A stretch of 64,000 nt of DNA from Trematomus loennbergii (taxonomy: Eukaryota; Chordata; Actinopteri; Perciformes; Nototheniidae), in the NCBI GenBank assembly GCA_012861695.1, contig JAAOOA010000050.1, positions 1 to 64,000 on the forward strand. Direction: 5' to 3'. Under the pieces are notes generated by a model that worked only from the letters and a program-made list of their open reading frames with translations, was not told where the DNA came from and searched no databases. A program made the position numbers and the translations under genes. Shown here piece after piece: positions 33,386-44,658 of this stretch; position 1 is the stretch's first letter, and each line of letters starts with the position of its first letter.

Positions 33386-33584
33386 AGTGACAGACAAGGC
33401 CTGTGCAGTTGGTATCAGCTATGCCCAGCATGGGCTCCTCCATCAGGCCTGGTCCTCCTCGCAGAGGAAAGACCCTCAGTCCTCTCCAAACCAACAGACA
33501 GGACGTCCATCACACGGAGGTTTCTCCCTGAAGTCTCTGCAGCTCTCTGGACACCACGCTGTCTCAATCCGTCCACACTGAATA
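33386..33584 (-). pseudogene. Decayed SGNH-hydrolase exon
   Basis: Read on the minus strand after a TATTCAG acceptor, RQRGVQRAAETSGRNLRV corresponds to RRGAQRATETIGSNLGL of the intact gene at 38,525-39,335. The catalytic GDS and everything downstream of this part are lost. It lies at the same relative position as the intact gene in copy 2. Confidence 0.6.
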
Positions 33585-34249
33585 TGAGAGGGGAAAATGA
33601 AAATAATAAATGCTTTAGACAATAAGAAATATAAAGTTGACTGTTGAGTTGCTCAGTTTTTTTAGATTGTCAATACTATTACTGTATAACTAATATCTCA
33701 GGTTAAGAGGCACCTTCAAATAAAGATTGGTCTTTAAATACATTTTGTCTTTTGAATTGTTTGTCTAAAGTCAAGGATCTAGAACTGGTACTTATAGTTT
33801 TAATGATACAGTCTGGTTATAATGCTGTTTGGAGGAGGCCTCACAGGTAAGAGCACTAACTAGCTACCATCACATGTACTACCTTAGCTTACTTAAATGT
33901 ATTAAACGTATAATTAAGTGATAGCAAAATATAAATAACTAATGTCATGCAAACATTAATTTTGCTTGATTCCAGTGTTGCATTTAGCACATTGCATACA
34001 AACGTTAAGGGATTTTAAGATTCTGAAGTATTATGCTAAAAACTCAATAACTTAGATTATTATTTATAGTTTTGCTGAATAGTTTCATGTCCGCTTACCT
34101 TAGAAACGTAAAATGTGACGGCAGTGTGCAGATGGGGAGCATGTTAGCTTAGCTTCTTAGCTTGAGCTAGCTCTGTTACTTCCAGCTGGAGGCAGCAGGT
34201 CCCGCCTCGGCTCCGCCTCTTTGCCCTTATTTGGAGCAGGCAGGAGTTA

Positions 34250-34814
34250 CGGTACGTCTACACAGCAGCGTTAAAAAATCTTGGAGGTGGGCGTATCTGA
34301 AGTTGAGGATTTTTTGCGAGCAACCAATCACATGAATCTCCCGCCCGCGACATACGAAGCAAAAAAGCCCGAAGTAAACTGGATATAAACTCCCCAAAAC
34401 AGGAGAAAACCTACCACTGTCTCTGCCACCTCCCTCCATGCCTGCGCTCCGGTTATATCCCGGTAGGTCTGGTCATAAAGCACCGGGTGATTGATCGCTA
34501 CCGCTAATTCTCCTCCATTTTTTGAAATATGAGGAAATGACCTGCGGTATGTCTCTCCCAGCATACACGCCGTTTGATTGGCTAGAGCTTGAACTGTCAG
34601 ATTTGCGTACACGGGATTTGATTGGCTGACGCTTCCACCTCAGCCTCAAAAGTTGAACATTGTTCAACTTTGAATCCTCAAAATCCTGAAAATCTCCGCT
34701 CGCCTGCCCACAATCCATTTCGGCGAAAAGTGAGGGAAAGTGACGTCACCCCATTCAAAGTGAATGGGCAGAAGCGTTTCAAGATTTTTTTAACGCTGCT
34801 GTGTAGACGTACCG
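34250..34814. mobile_element. PIF/Harbinger-type MITE, copy 1
   Basis: Inverted ends CGGTACGTCTACACAGCAGC and complement, flanked by TTA on both sides (34,247-34,249 and 34,815-34,817). Copy 2 of the host element retains the empty site GGGAGTTAGACTC near 40,031. A palindrome around TTGAACATTGTTCAA lies inside. Related to 40,299-40,625. Confidence 0.85.
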
Positions 34815-34984
34815 TTAGACTCAGACGTCACTGTCGAGCCGTTAGTGGCCGACTCCGCCTACTAAGGGCTTCTCTGCAACTCTGCAGAATCCTATGGGTG
34901 ACGTCACGGACCCTACGTCCATTTATATATACAGTCTATGGTCACAGCGTTATGACGTTCCAGAGTCCAGACTGCTCTCGCGGT

Positions 34985-35207
34985 CAGTGTTGCCAGATGG
35001 GCGGTTTTCCATGAGTTGGGCTGGTTCAGAAAAATGTATCACTGTAATAACTCACGGCACGCGAAAAATAATATGTCTTTCAGACTGATAATCAATAAAT
35101 CAATAAAATATCTTTGTATAATATTTGTATAAAATATTTTTTTATTCAATCTTTCTCAGAGGCCGGTACCAAATGACCGGTGATGAGCGGTGGTTGGGGA
35201 CCACTGG
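34985..35207. mobile_element. hAT terminal fragments
   Basis: CAGTGTTGCCAGATGGGCGG at 34,985 and GGTTGGGGACCACTG ending at 35,207 are both typical hAT termini in fish but of different families, so this is a join of truncated elements. A 29-bp tandem duplication around TTCTGCGCTGCGTTGCGTG lies just right of it (35,250-35,310). Confidence 0.5.
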
Positions 35208-35886
35208 CCTGGACGACCGAGGATCTAGATTTCTTTAATTTTTTGTTTCCTTCTGCGCTGCGTTGCGTGCATGGCTTCCTTCTGCGCTGCGTTGCGTGCA
35301 TGGCTTCCTTCTGCAGGTAACAGGGAGACGCGCTCTGGCGGCGGTCTCGTTCAGGATCCGAAAATACAATTAAAATATTTTGCACACTTCTTCCACTTAT
35401 TCCTAGTGTGCCACTGGTTACGACCAAGCGGCAAACTCAGGGGAAGAGCCGGGACGCCAATACGGAAGTGCCACAAAACTGCAGTTCATATATGGCCGAT
35501 AGGCGATGACTGCAGAAAGGAGCAATTTCCATAGACCCCAATGTTAAAATGCCCAATTTCACAGCAGAAAAAAAACGTTTCTAGCCCTGGCTCCAATACA
35601 TTTTATTATGTATATAGTTAGATTCCACCTTCGTGATTATGAATCTGTGAGTGAATTGTTTTCTAACGCGACCCTTTTATTTATATTAGGTCTTAAAGTT
35701 TTTGCATAAATTAGGGCGTGGTCACTTTGATGGACAGGTACGTGCCTCACTGTCAGCTAACAGCAATTTGTCCACTCTGCTAGGCTACAACGTTAGTTAG
35801 TTGTAGTTACTGTACTTGACCCTTTAGCCGTGTTCGTGGTGATTGTGCCTTTTAGGGAATATTGTTACAAATACCAGACAATTAAA

Positions 35887-35951
35887 ATGTCGTGCTGTGC
35901 GCTTGAATGTACTAACAGACCTTCCAAGAAGTCTACTCTCAGCTTTTTTCG
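35887..35951 (+). CDS. THAP-domain first exon
   Basis: Reads MSCCALECTNRPSKK then STLSFFR, ending at donor TCG|GTGAGT. The start-Cys spacing (Cys-x3/4-Cys), Asn-Arg and Ser-Phe-Phe-Arg match the beginning of THAP C2CH zinc-binding domains, which bind DNA in P-type and Kolobok-type transposases. No later exon with the AVPTIF-like end was found, so the gene may be incomplete. Confidence 0.6.
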
Positions 35952-36209
35952 GTGAGTAAAATGATAATATTATACATGTTAATCCCGTTAGCAGGTGTTT
36001 GTGTGCTTGTTAGCTTAGCTTGTTATGTAGCTTATTATGTAGCTTATTAGCCAGCTAAGGACGTAACCCTTTATACATGTGTATATATATATACAGTTTA
36101 GTTTATGATTCAGCCTTTTATAGTATATGGCTGTGACGCCCATAATGCTAAACGGGAGCAAATGTTAAAAGGGGACCCAATTATCCCAGTGGTGGCCGCC
36201 GGAGTCCAC

Positions 36210-36284
36210 GCCGGCCGAAGCTAACGGAGCCGCAGGGGGCTAGCTCGCTAGCGCGTCCCGGCGGCTCCGTTAGCTTCGGCCGGC
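36210..36284. other. Perfect 24-bp inverted repeat (hairpin)
   Basis: Arms 36,210-36,233 and 36,261-36,284 are exact complements (core CGAAGCTAACGGAGCC), with a 27-base loop containing GCTAGCTCGCTAGC. Very GC-rich in AT-rich surroundings; it lies in the putative first intron of the THAP gene. Confidence 0.9.
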
Positions 36285-38524
36285 GGCGGAGTCCGGCATT
36301 ATAACTGGAGATCAAGGAATGCAGCGAAACGCAGACTTGGTTCGCCTGCAGCCCGCTGTAGTATTAGCTAAATAAATTATGTTGAACAAGGCTTATTAAG
36401 CTGAACATCGCCACAATTGTTCTGCTATGTATCAGTACTTATTTTATTTTATTAACGTGTGAATGACAAGCATTACAAATAACAACAAATAGCTCATTAT
36501 CTTGCAGATTGTCTCGTTTGATTATGAATGTAACGTTTATATAGTGGAACTACACTGTTTTATCAAAACCAAAGTGCCACGCAGTAACTTGGTATGCATG
36601 TATTTCAGCAGGAAATGTGCAACCTAGATGACATTTACCAACACAGACTATATAGAAATATTTGTAAAAGTTGTTCATGCGTTATTAAGTGAATATGGCA
36701 TTAACCCTCCTGTTGTCTTCGGGTCAAATCTGACCGATTTACTACTTTCATCAATCATAACTTTTTTGTTTTACATTCGATTGCATTAAGGATTTATGAT
36801 ATCCTTCACAGTAGACATTTGAACATATAAAATTGCTGATTGACCTTGTCGTGGTGAGTGGGCTTTAAACTAAGACGGGTCATACTGAATAGTCTGTGCA
36901 CACATTTTTAACATGTGATCTTTCTTTCATGTAGGACGCTTGAGGGAAGTTGCAACGCCTCGGCCAATGTGATGTCTTCCCCACGTGAAAGAGATTGAAG
37001 GCATAATTTATAACTTGAGACAATTTTCCAAATGTTATGACTTTTATTGGCTTAGGTAGTAATGGATTACATCCAACACGAATCAAGATCGTATAGAAAA
37101 AAAGGAAAGTGTAATCCTTAGTTACATAGGAAAAGATGTAATCGGATTAGTTTGACTTTTTTTAATAATAGGGAAACTCAGGATTACAATCTTATTCAAA
37201 ACCTGAAAAGAGCATATAGTGTTTGTTGTAAAATGATCAGATGTTCTCTCTTCTCTGGAAGCGGTACTGTTCTGTAGGCTAATACTTTAATTGTGAATCT
37301 ATACACCTACTGCCTGAGTCAGCTTTATGTATATTATACATTTAAGTAAAAAAATCATATTAATATTTCTTCTCTCCTGTGTTTATTTGCATTGCATTTG
37401 ATATTGAGGTAATCCAAAAGAAAAATAAAGTTATCAGGTTACAGTACATTACTTTTATATCTTGATACTCACATTAAGTTACTGGTTGCGTTTTTGGCAA
37501 GTAGCCCTCCCAACCCTGTACATAAGTTATATCATTTTAATTACTGATACAGTTGTTGCACATCTTTAATTTATTTTCTAGTGTACTTAAGTCGTACATT
37601 TTCAATGTGAAATAGATCGGATTAAATATAGAGTAAAAGCACAATCTTAAATTATACATTTATAATTTTCCTATGCTTATTGTTAATGTAGTGGTGTTAT
37701 AAACAAAATGTTGTCGTAAAGGAAATTAAGATGTTTTTTATTTGTTGACAAAAGATTTAAAGTTGATGCTCACAACATGTGGGAACATTTATTGAGAAAA
37801 ATGTTTCTATTGTAAAACAAATAATTATCTGCATACTGAACAATTTAGAAACTCTCTAAAAGGTATTATTTTCTGTGATGTTACGACCCTGTAGGGATTG
37901 TGGGTATTGCATTTCATAATTACATTCTATGGTATGCTTATGACATATTTGATGCCAAAATACATGGGATTAGGGGAGACCTTCTTGGTGTTTGCATTGT
38001 CACTGATAAATGACAAGGTAGTATTCATTGTCAAGATTTTGTGTTTTTAAACTTGGGACTCTTTTCAGACTGCTACGGCTTGGGAAAAGATTTGAGCCTT
38101 AATGTGTAATGTTTTCTGTATTGTATGGTTAGCTTATCCTTTCATTTGATAGTCAGATTTGGATGTGATAGCTAACATTTTCAGTAAGCAGTAGACAAAA
38201 GAAGTGAAAATATGAATGTGATTTATTTTAAATATTTACAGAATTATTTTAACAAATAAAATAACAAAAAACATAATAACAAATTAAAAAAAAAGTTTGA
38301 CAGACAGCCATGCCCAGCATGGGCCTGGAGAGCTACAGAGTCCATTGGGGGAAGAGGGGGGGTGGGATGTGGGGAAGAGGAAGAGCAGCCATGTTAACAG
38401 TGTTATGGCTACAGATGTAATATCTAACTCAACATTAGCCATGACAGTCTGGGCTTAGCAAGGGCCTTAGAAAACATACTCTAAAGGCCAAATCCAAAAA
38501 CAGTGATACTGACATTTTAGCAGT

Positions 38525-39217
38525 TCACAGTCTTTGGAGATGGTCTTTCAGGCAATTGGCTAGTGACTTTAAAAAAATATCATTTCCCCTAGGGGTGAAA
38601 TGAACTCTATCTCGCAAAAAAAGCCCAGGACTGTCATGTCTAATGTTGGAGTGGTCAACAATGGCACCATTTAGGCTATGAACAAAAGTAGCCATAACAC
38701 TGTTAACAAACTTCCGGGCCTTGTCAATTTTGACAGGATTTGCACCAGCCCTCCATCGGCACCTCTGGTTGATCTGGGAGAGCATGATCTTCATGCCAGG
38801 GTGCCGATGGTGAAGCTGGTGCAGGTCCTCCTTCATCTGATTCACCAAGTGAACACTGGGCACATCCCCCAAGTCGTTGCCGCCACAGTGGATGAGGAGG
38901 ACATCCGGGGCTGCTCTTCCTCGCAGGGAGTTGGAAAAGAAGGGGAGGAGACCTCTCCAGCGCAGTCCACCCCAACCGAACCAGCAGGCGCGAAGGTCGA
39001 GGCCAAGGTTGCTGCCGATGGTCTCTGTAGCTCTCTGGGCTCCACGCCGGACATAGCTGTCTCCGATTATCCATACAGTCACTATGGGAGGAAAATAAAT
39101 GAGAGTAACAAATGCTTCAGATAATGAGGAATATCAAATTAAGTATAAAGGGTTGCTCATTTTGTTCCTTTGACAATAACATACAACATAACATATGAAA
39201 TCACACCTGACGTATAT

Positions 39218-39249
<32 letters not shown>

Positions 39250-39335
39250 GTATGTTTGTGTGTAATGTCAACCATCTGAAGTCATGTAAAGTAAGCCAGG
39301 ACCATCAACTTACAGGTTGTGGAGGAGGTTGCCAT
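38525..39335 (-). CDS. SGNH hydrolase, two exons, intact
   Basis: Exon 1 is 39,335-39,314 (ATG GCA ACC TCC ..., donor ACCT|GTAAGT) and exon 2 is 39,081-38,525 (acceptor CCCATAG). They join in phase to a 192-residue protein. Block I is TVWIIGDSYVRRG (nucleophile Ser), block III HCGGNDLG, and block V DRVHFTPRGN (Asp-x-x-His), so all catalytic residues are present. No signal peptide is seen. Family members hydrolyse esters or acyl groups; the substrate here is unknown. It is encoded within a repeated element, and a decayed paralogue is at 33,386-33,584. The intact state argues for selection or recent insertion. Confidence 0.8.
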
Positions 39336-39339
39336 CTTT

Positions 39340-39845
39340 TTTTCTTAATGCTGAAAGAAATAAAAATGGTTTAATCAATATAAAAGCGCCTTTCTTTTTC
39401 TACAGTCATATTTAATTTATACTCTCACAGCGCTGTTGAAACAGTAACGTTGGATTAAATGTATATACAATTGATGGTCAAAAAGTATAAATATGCAAAT
39501 TTTGCATTTGTTAGCCCATGCATATTACACTGTTTATATTTGAATCATGGACAAGCGTTTTTAAACTTGTATAGTGTAATATCAAGAACAGTTAAATCAT
39601 AGGGAAAAGCTTTGTTTAATTCACAATACGCTAATTCCTTTACATACTGTATAGGCCACAGTTTATGGCTAATTCCATAGGCTAATTCACGCAACACTGG
39701 CCATATCTCTGCTAGTTTACAAAGTTGTTACAAATGACATTTATATTTGAAAAACGGTGAAGCACTTAAAAAACAATTGTATAGTGTAGGTTCAAGAACA
39801 TTTAAATCAAAAGGACAAGTTTTGTAAAGTTACAGGGGATCTTAC
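39340..39845. other. AT-rich non-coding part of copy 2
   Basis: Contains the repeated phrase TATAGTGTA...CAAGAACA with TTAAATCA at about 39,570 and 39,782. No gene seen. Confidence 0.4.
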
Positions 39846-40213
39846 CTTCAGAACGCCGGGAACGAGGAGCAGTGACCGGAAGCTGGGTTGTTAGCTTAAT
39901 ACTGTGAGCATGTTAGCTTAGCTTCTTAGCCTGAGCTAGGTCTGAACTTCACGGCCGTTGGCAGAAGGTCCCGCCCTGTCCCGCCTCGTCTCCGCCTCTT
40001 TGCCCTTATTTGGATCAGGATGTAGCAGGCGGGAGTTAGACTCTGACGCCACTGTCGAGCCGTTAGTGGCCGACTCCGCCTACTAAGGGCTTCTCGGCAA
40101 CTCTGCAGAATCCTATGGGTGACGTCACGGACCCTACGTCCATTTATATATACAGTCTATGGTTACGACGCGTGCCTAGGGTTGCCGACCCCTGGTCTAG
40201 GCTATATAAACCG

Positions 40214-40262
40214 GTTGAATCCATATAATACAATTGTTATTTTATATATATATGGATTCAAC
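40214..40262. other. Inverted repeat GTTGAATCCATATA
   Basis: GTTGAATCCATATA and its complement TATATGGATTCAAC are separated by an AT-rich loop; possibly a tiny palindromic MITE in a junk junction near a CGACCCCTGG hAT-like end. Confidence 0.5.
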
Positions 40263-40298
40263 TTGTGCCCCGCTGGACTTTTCTGTGGTTTACCGTTA

Positions 40299-40625
40299 CG
40301 CAGCGTCCACACGGCGGCGTGCGTTGGAGCTTGCCGGCGGGCGTGTCTGAAACTCGACCAACAACCAATCACATGAATCTCCCGCCCCGGACACACAAGC
40401 ACACGGTTTGATTGGCTAGAGCTTTTACTGGCATATGATTTGATTGGCTGACGCTTCTGTCGAAGCTTCAAAAGTTGAACATTGCTCAACTTTTGAAGCG
40501 AGCAACGCGAGCAAAGCGAAGCGACGGAACCACAATGCAGTTCGGCAAAGCGTGACGTCACCCCATTCAAAGTGAATGGGCAGAAGCGTTGAAGCTTCAA
40601 CGCACGCCGCCGTGTGGACGGGCCG
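40299..40625. mobile_element. PIF/Harbinger-type MITE, copy 2
   Basis: Ends CGCAGCGTCCACACGGCGGC and GCCGCCGTGTGGACGGGCCG, TTA on both sides (40,296-40,298 and 40,626-40,628). Shares AACCAATCACATGAATCTCC, TTTGATTGGCTGACGCTTC and GTGACGTCACCCCATTC with copy 1 at 34,250 but has distinct termini, so it belongs to a sister subfamily. Confidence 0.85.
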
Positions 40626-40729
40626 TTACTGTGACATATCAGTATTAGCCATGGAAGATAGTTTGTTTGTTTCATTCCAAGCTATGTATCAAGGGTATTT
40701 TCATGTATGTCAGTGTGATAAAAAGTTTT

Positions 40730-41780
40730 TAGAGAGTACTTGTCCATGGACAAGTAAGTTTGGCAATTTACTTGTCCGAATACATTTTTCACTTGTCCAG
40801 AATGGACAAAAATTGGGGCCACTGGAATCTTCTTCTTCGCCATCGTATTTTCCCACGTTTTTACGACACAGCTAACGTAAGTGAGCGGTAAGATTTTACT
40901 GCATCACACATAGGGTTGGGTATCGTTTGGATTTTAACGATTCCGGTTCTGCTTTTCGATTCCGGTTATTTTCGGTTCTCGATTCCGGTTCCTTGAGAGG
41001 GTAAAAATAAGTCCCATGACAAACTGGGAGAAAAATATATTTATGAAAACATTAAGTCAAATCTGTATTCCTATTTACAAATCACTTCATACTGTTGAAT
41101 TTCGTTACGGTTATTGAATAAATTATATAAAAATAATCTCTGCATTGTTTAGTTAGTTCTAAGTGGTGCAGTTTGAGAATGTACAATTGGCCCAGTCTCC
41201 TCTGATGTTACACTGCAACCTGCCTGTGAGACAGAGTCCAACCACACATGTCCAACACATAGGCCTAATAATAATAATAATAATACATTATATTTATAGC
41301 CTATAGGCCTAGCGCTTTTCTACAACTCAAAGACGCTTGCACGCTTACACATGTCCTGCAATACACATGCTGCAGCTGCCCAGCTGCTCACTGTTTGTAA
41401 AAGTAAATAAATAGTATTTTCATTTCAATAATGTATTTTCTATACCCTGCTTCATAAACAATACTGACATCCCTGTGCTCCTCCGAGTCTGGACTCTGGG
41501 GGTCCGGGGATGTGAGGACAGCGCGAGGACACAGACAGGGAGGCTGCTTTACTTCATAAAGGAAATGGCGGTCAATATTAACAACACAGGAGCTAAAACG
41601 CTTAATAACCTTCATTACATGCTAGAGAAAGAAAATAAGAAAGTTTGACAAAGATAAGGCTGTTAAACGGGCAGCGGATCCGCTGTGAGTAGAAAGAGAG
41701 AGAGAGAGAGAGACGCGGAAAACGTCACTTGTCCACCGGACAAGTCAATTGAAAGATCTACTTGTCCGATATTGTAAATA
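40730..41780. mobile_element. Element with ACTTGTCC repeats, nested fragments
   Basis: ACTTGTCCATGGACAAGT near 40,738 and CACTTGTCCACCGGACAAGT near 41,727 bracket the region, with further ACTTGTCC words. Inside lie a hAT terminus (TAGGGTTGGGTATCGTTTGG at 40,912, followed by CGATTCCGG words) and an L2-like tail with (ATA)n (41,268-41,345). No transposase is recognised. 41,781-42,480 shows nothing convincing. Confidence 0.45.
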
Positions 41781-42487
41781 ACACGTCCCGGACGGTGGGA
41801 CGTGTGCTTTTTCGCACACTGTATGTACTTTTTTTTCTGCACAGTGTAGAGTCTTGTTGTGATGAGAGGGGTACAGGTATTTAATTAAAAACTTGCTCGC
41901 TGGAGAATAGCTACAGAACCTATATCGCAATTTAATCGGAGCGGATCACAGCTTGTCACAGATGATCCAGTCATCTCGATGCTGCTTTCGGGCTGTGAAT
42001 AAACAACTTGTGTTTTACTTTTAGGCTGTCTGAAGGTATGGGCAGCTATCAAAGCTACTATACATCACATTAAGAACGATGTACAAATGAAAGTCGGACA
42101 CAAATATATATTTTAAATGATTTATTCAAGTTTGCAATGTTTTCAACAGGCATCCACACAGTCACCTACTTTGTCATTTTCGATACCTCCCTGTAAGCGT
42201 CACGATATCGACCTCTCACCCACAACCTCACATATGTGCATAAAAGTGATCCTATGGAGGCAGATATACCAAAAGATGAATGTAAACGACAGACGAGGCG
42301 ATCAAAATGTTTATTTCCTGGTAAGCCAACAATGGGTCCTCAATGTACACGCCCCCGATACATCTGTCTAAAATAATAGAATGACACCAGTTGCCATGCC
42401 ACACGTTATTCGGTAACAACTCAGTGCTGTCGGAGTGCACCGGAACGGACGACACTATCATAATATCTTCTGAAAACAAATGCCAGT

Positions 42488-42665
<178 letters not shown>

Positions 42666-42759
42666 CGACCGGACATCTCCTTCATGCACCTTCTCCTCGT
42701 TTTCCCAGCATTCACTGGATTACCGTAAATCATACAAACAAAACCAAAACGTTGATTTA

Positions 42760-43031
42760 TCTGTTTTCCCGTTTTGGTTTAAAAACTGAATAACGTCGGT
42801 TTTTTGGTTTTCCGAAAAACCAAAAAACAACACCGGTTCTTTTTTAAACTTTGTTAATATGTTTTGGATGCATATTGTTCTAGTATTTGTTCAGGCTGTT
42901 ACATACAATTAGCCTCTGTTGCTACCTGCTGGTGGTGAGTAAATATTAAAATCAGTTCAAATTGACAACCGCCGCGATTTTTTTGTAATGTATCTACCGG
43001 TCCTTGGCACAATAAAGGTTGGGAACCCCTG
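42760..43031. mobile_element. hAT right-end fragment
   Basis: Ends CAAT AAAGGTTGGGAACCCCTG with CCGGTCCTTGGCAC just before, a common fish hAT terminus. The matching left end is not visible. 43,032-43,287 holds nothing recognised. Confidence 0.5.
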
Positions 43032-43289
43032 CTTTAAAGTTTAAATCTTCCGGACAAAATTAGAAAAGTGCCGGTCAAAGGTCTTCTTTGTTATTTATTG
43101 AGCTTTAAAACAAATGAATAACGACTCTATATAATAATAGGCTATAATAAAACACGGAGGACGGAGATCTATTTTTCTCCCCCTCTTCTGACTTGATCAG
43201 AGCGGCTCCCCTCTCCTGCAGGGGGGCGTGGTCAGCTGCAGCTCACAGAGTCAGCCCCCTGCAAAAACAGGGCTGGAGAACAGCAAATA

Positions 43290-44415
43290 GAGTGGCGAAG
43301 TCCCTCCCCTTCCGGTGGACCTCCATGGGACCTTATTTCGGAAAAATTATGTATTGAAGTCAATGGAGAGGGAAAGATTATCTTTCGATCCCGTTTGAAT
43401 TGTGCCACGAATTACACATATGATGTTTGTCAATTAAAAGATAATTTTGCAAGTCAAAAAAAAAAAAGTGTCGTAAAACTGTGAAGTAACACATTTGTTT
43501 GTGTGAAACGCTCAATGAACTACATCTCTGGTCAACAACACACGTCACCAAGATGGCCGTCACTACTGTCTTGTCAACAAAACGATTGACTATCCTCACT
43601 ATCACCACAATGAAACACGTCCTGAAGAATGTCATGCAAAGCTGCCTGCCTGCCTTCCTTTGATTCTCTCTGAACTGCCTGGTCGTTTTAATGTTTAATG
43701 TCAACCATTTGTGCAGATAGCATGAAGTAGAGAAGATCGCCGATGCTAACGTTAGCGTTAGCATTTCTCCCCCGGGCTTAAATGGTGTATTATAGAATGA
43801 TCACACCGGTGACAGTACTATTCAAAGGGTTCACGAAATATGACTACTACTCTTACTGTTTAACATTTTGGGTTACTTAATGTTACTTCATGTTAAGGCT
43901 AATAAAAATGACAAGGCTGTAATGCTAACTAACGTGCTAGCTACTAGCTAGGTAGCTAACTTGATCAAGCCACTCCTGGTCCTTTCATCAGACGGGAAGC
44001 AAAAGAACGAGCAAGACCCATTGCTGGTATGATAACAACCTGGTACTAAGCACACAGGCATCTTGTTAAAGTTATCTTATTTAGCCAGCGCCTAATAGAT
44101 AGATTATATCTATATTGCGCTGATCTTAGGTATCTGAATGGTGGAGGAAAACAATTGTGACATCACTTACGCGACTCTGGGATTTGTAGTCTTTCTAGTT
44201 ACGTATTTTTCATAGTCTTATATTTCAACAGTTTTACGACAAACTGTGACTTTTTGGAAAATTTTTTTAAGATTGACAAACATCATATGTGTAATTCATG
44301 GCACAATTCAAACGGGATCGAAAGATAAGTTTTCTCTCCCCATTGACTTCAATGCATAATTTTTCCGAAATAAGGTCCCATTACCCGGAAGTAAGTGGGC
44401 GTGACTTCGCCACTC
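43290..44415. mobile_element. DNA element with ~150-bp TIRs
   Basis: Starts GAGTGGCGAAGTCCCTCCC and ends GGGCGTGACTTCGCCACTC, with TA on both sides. Inverted similarity extends inward (AATTGTGCCACGAATTACAC and TCGAAAGATAA on both ends, then ATTACACATATGATGTTTGTC). The interior has no transposase. The TA duplication would fit Tc1/mariner-like or ISL2EU-like elements. Confidence 0.75.
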
Positions 44416-44658
44416 TAGAGAGCGAAATGAGGCATGGCTAAAATGCATGATCTGTTTGGTATTTGGAAAACAGAAACGTATAAATATACCTTATATAGGT
44501 ATGGCCCTACAATATATCATTTAAATATAGCATGATAGGTCCACTTTAAGCTTAATCACTTCATTACATTGGGTATTGGATGTTATTTGATAAGAATAAG
44601 TCCATTTCTCTCATATGGCTAAGCAAAACATCACTAACTTGCCTGCATTAAACACTAA

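Larger units (their letters stand above)
31053..34940 (+). mobile_element. SGNH element of unknown superfamily, copy 1 (decayed)
   Basis: Shares with 35,427-40,163 the left end AAGCGGCAAACTC...AGAGCCGGGACGCC, the following 300 bp, the right end GTCACGGACCCTACGTCC followed by ATATATACAGTCTATGG, and a decayed SGNH exon on the minus strand. It differs by lacking a recognisable THAP exon, by a small spliced ORF, and by the PIF-type MITE at 34,250-34,814. TIRs and target duplications were not resolved. Confidence 0.7.
35427..40163 (+). mobile_element. THAP-SGNH element of unknown superfamily, copy 2
   Basis: Direct copy of 31,053-34,940. Carries a THAP-type first exon on the plus strand (35,887) and an intact SGNH hydrolase gene on the minus strand (38,525-39,335). 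THAP domains occur in P-element and Kolobok transposases, but no transposase core was recognised in the 2.2 kb between them (36,300-38,520 is AT-rich with no convincing frame). The gene at the right edge and the promoter-like GC-rich edge suggest convergent genes as in other DNA transposons. Confidence 0.65.

Noticed and set aside
43378..43764. 128-codon minus frame in the TIR element
   Set aside because: No motif, overlaps the inverted terminal region; likely chance.
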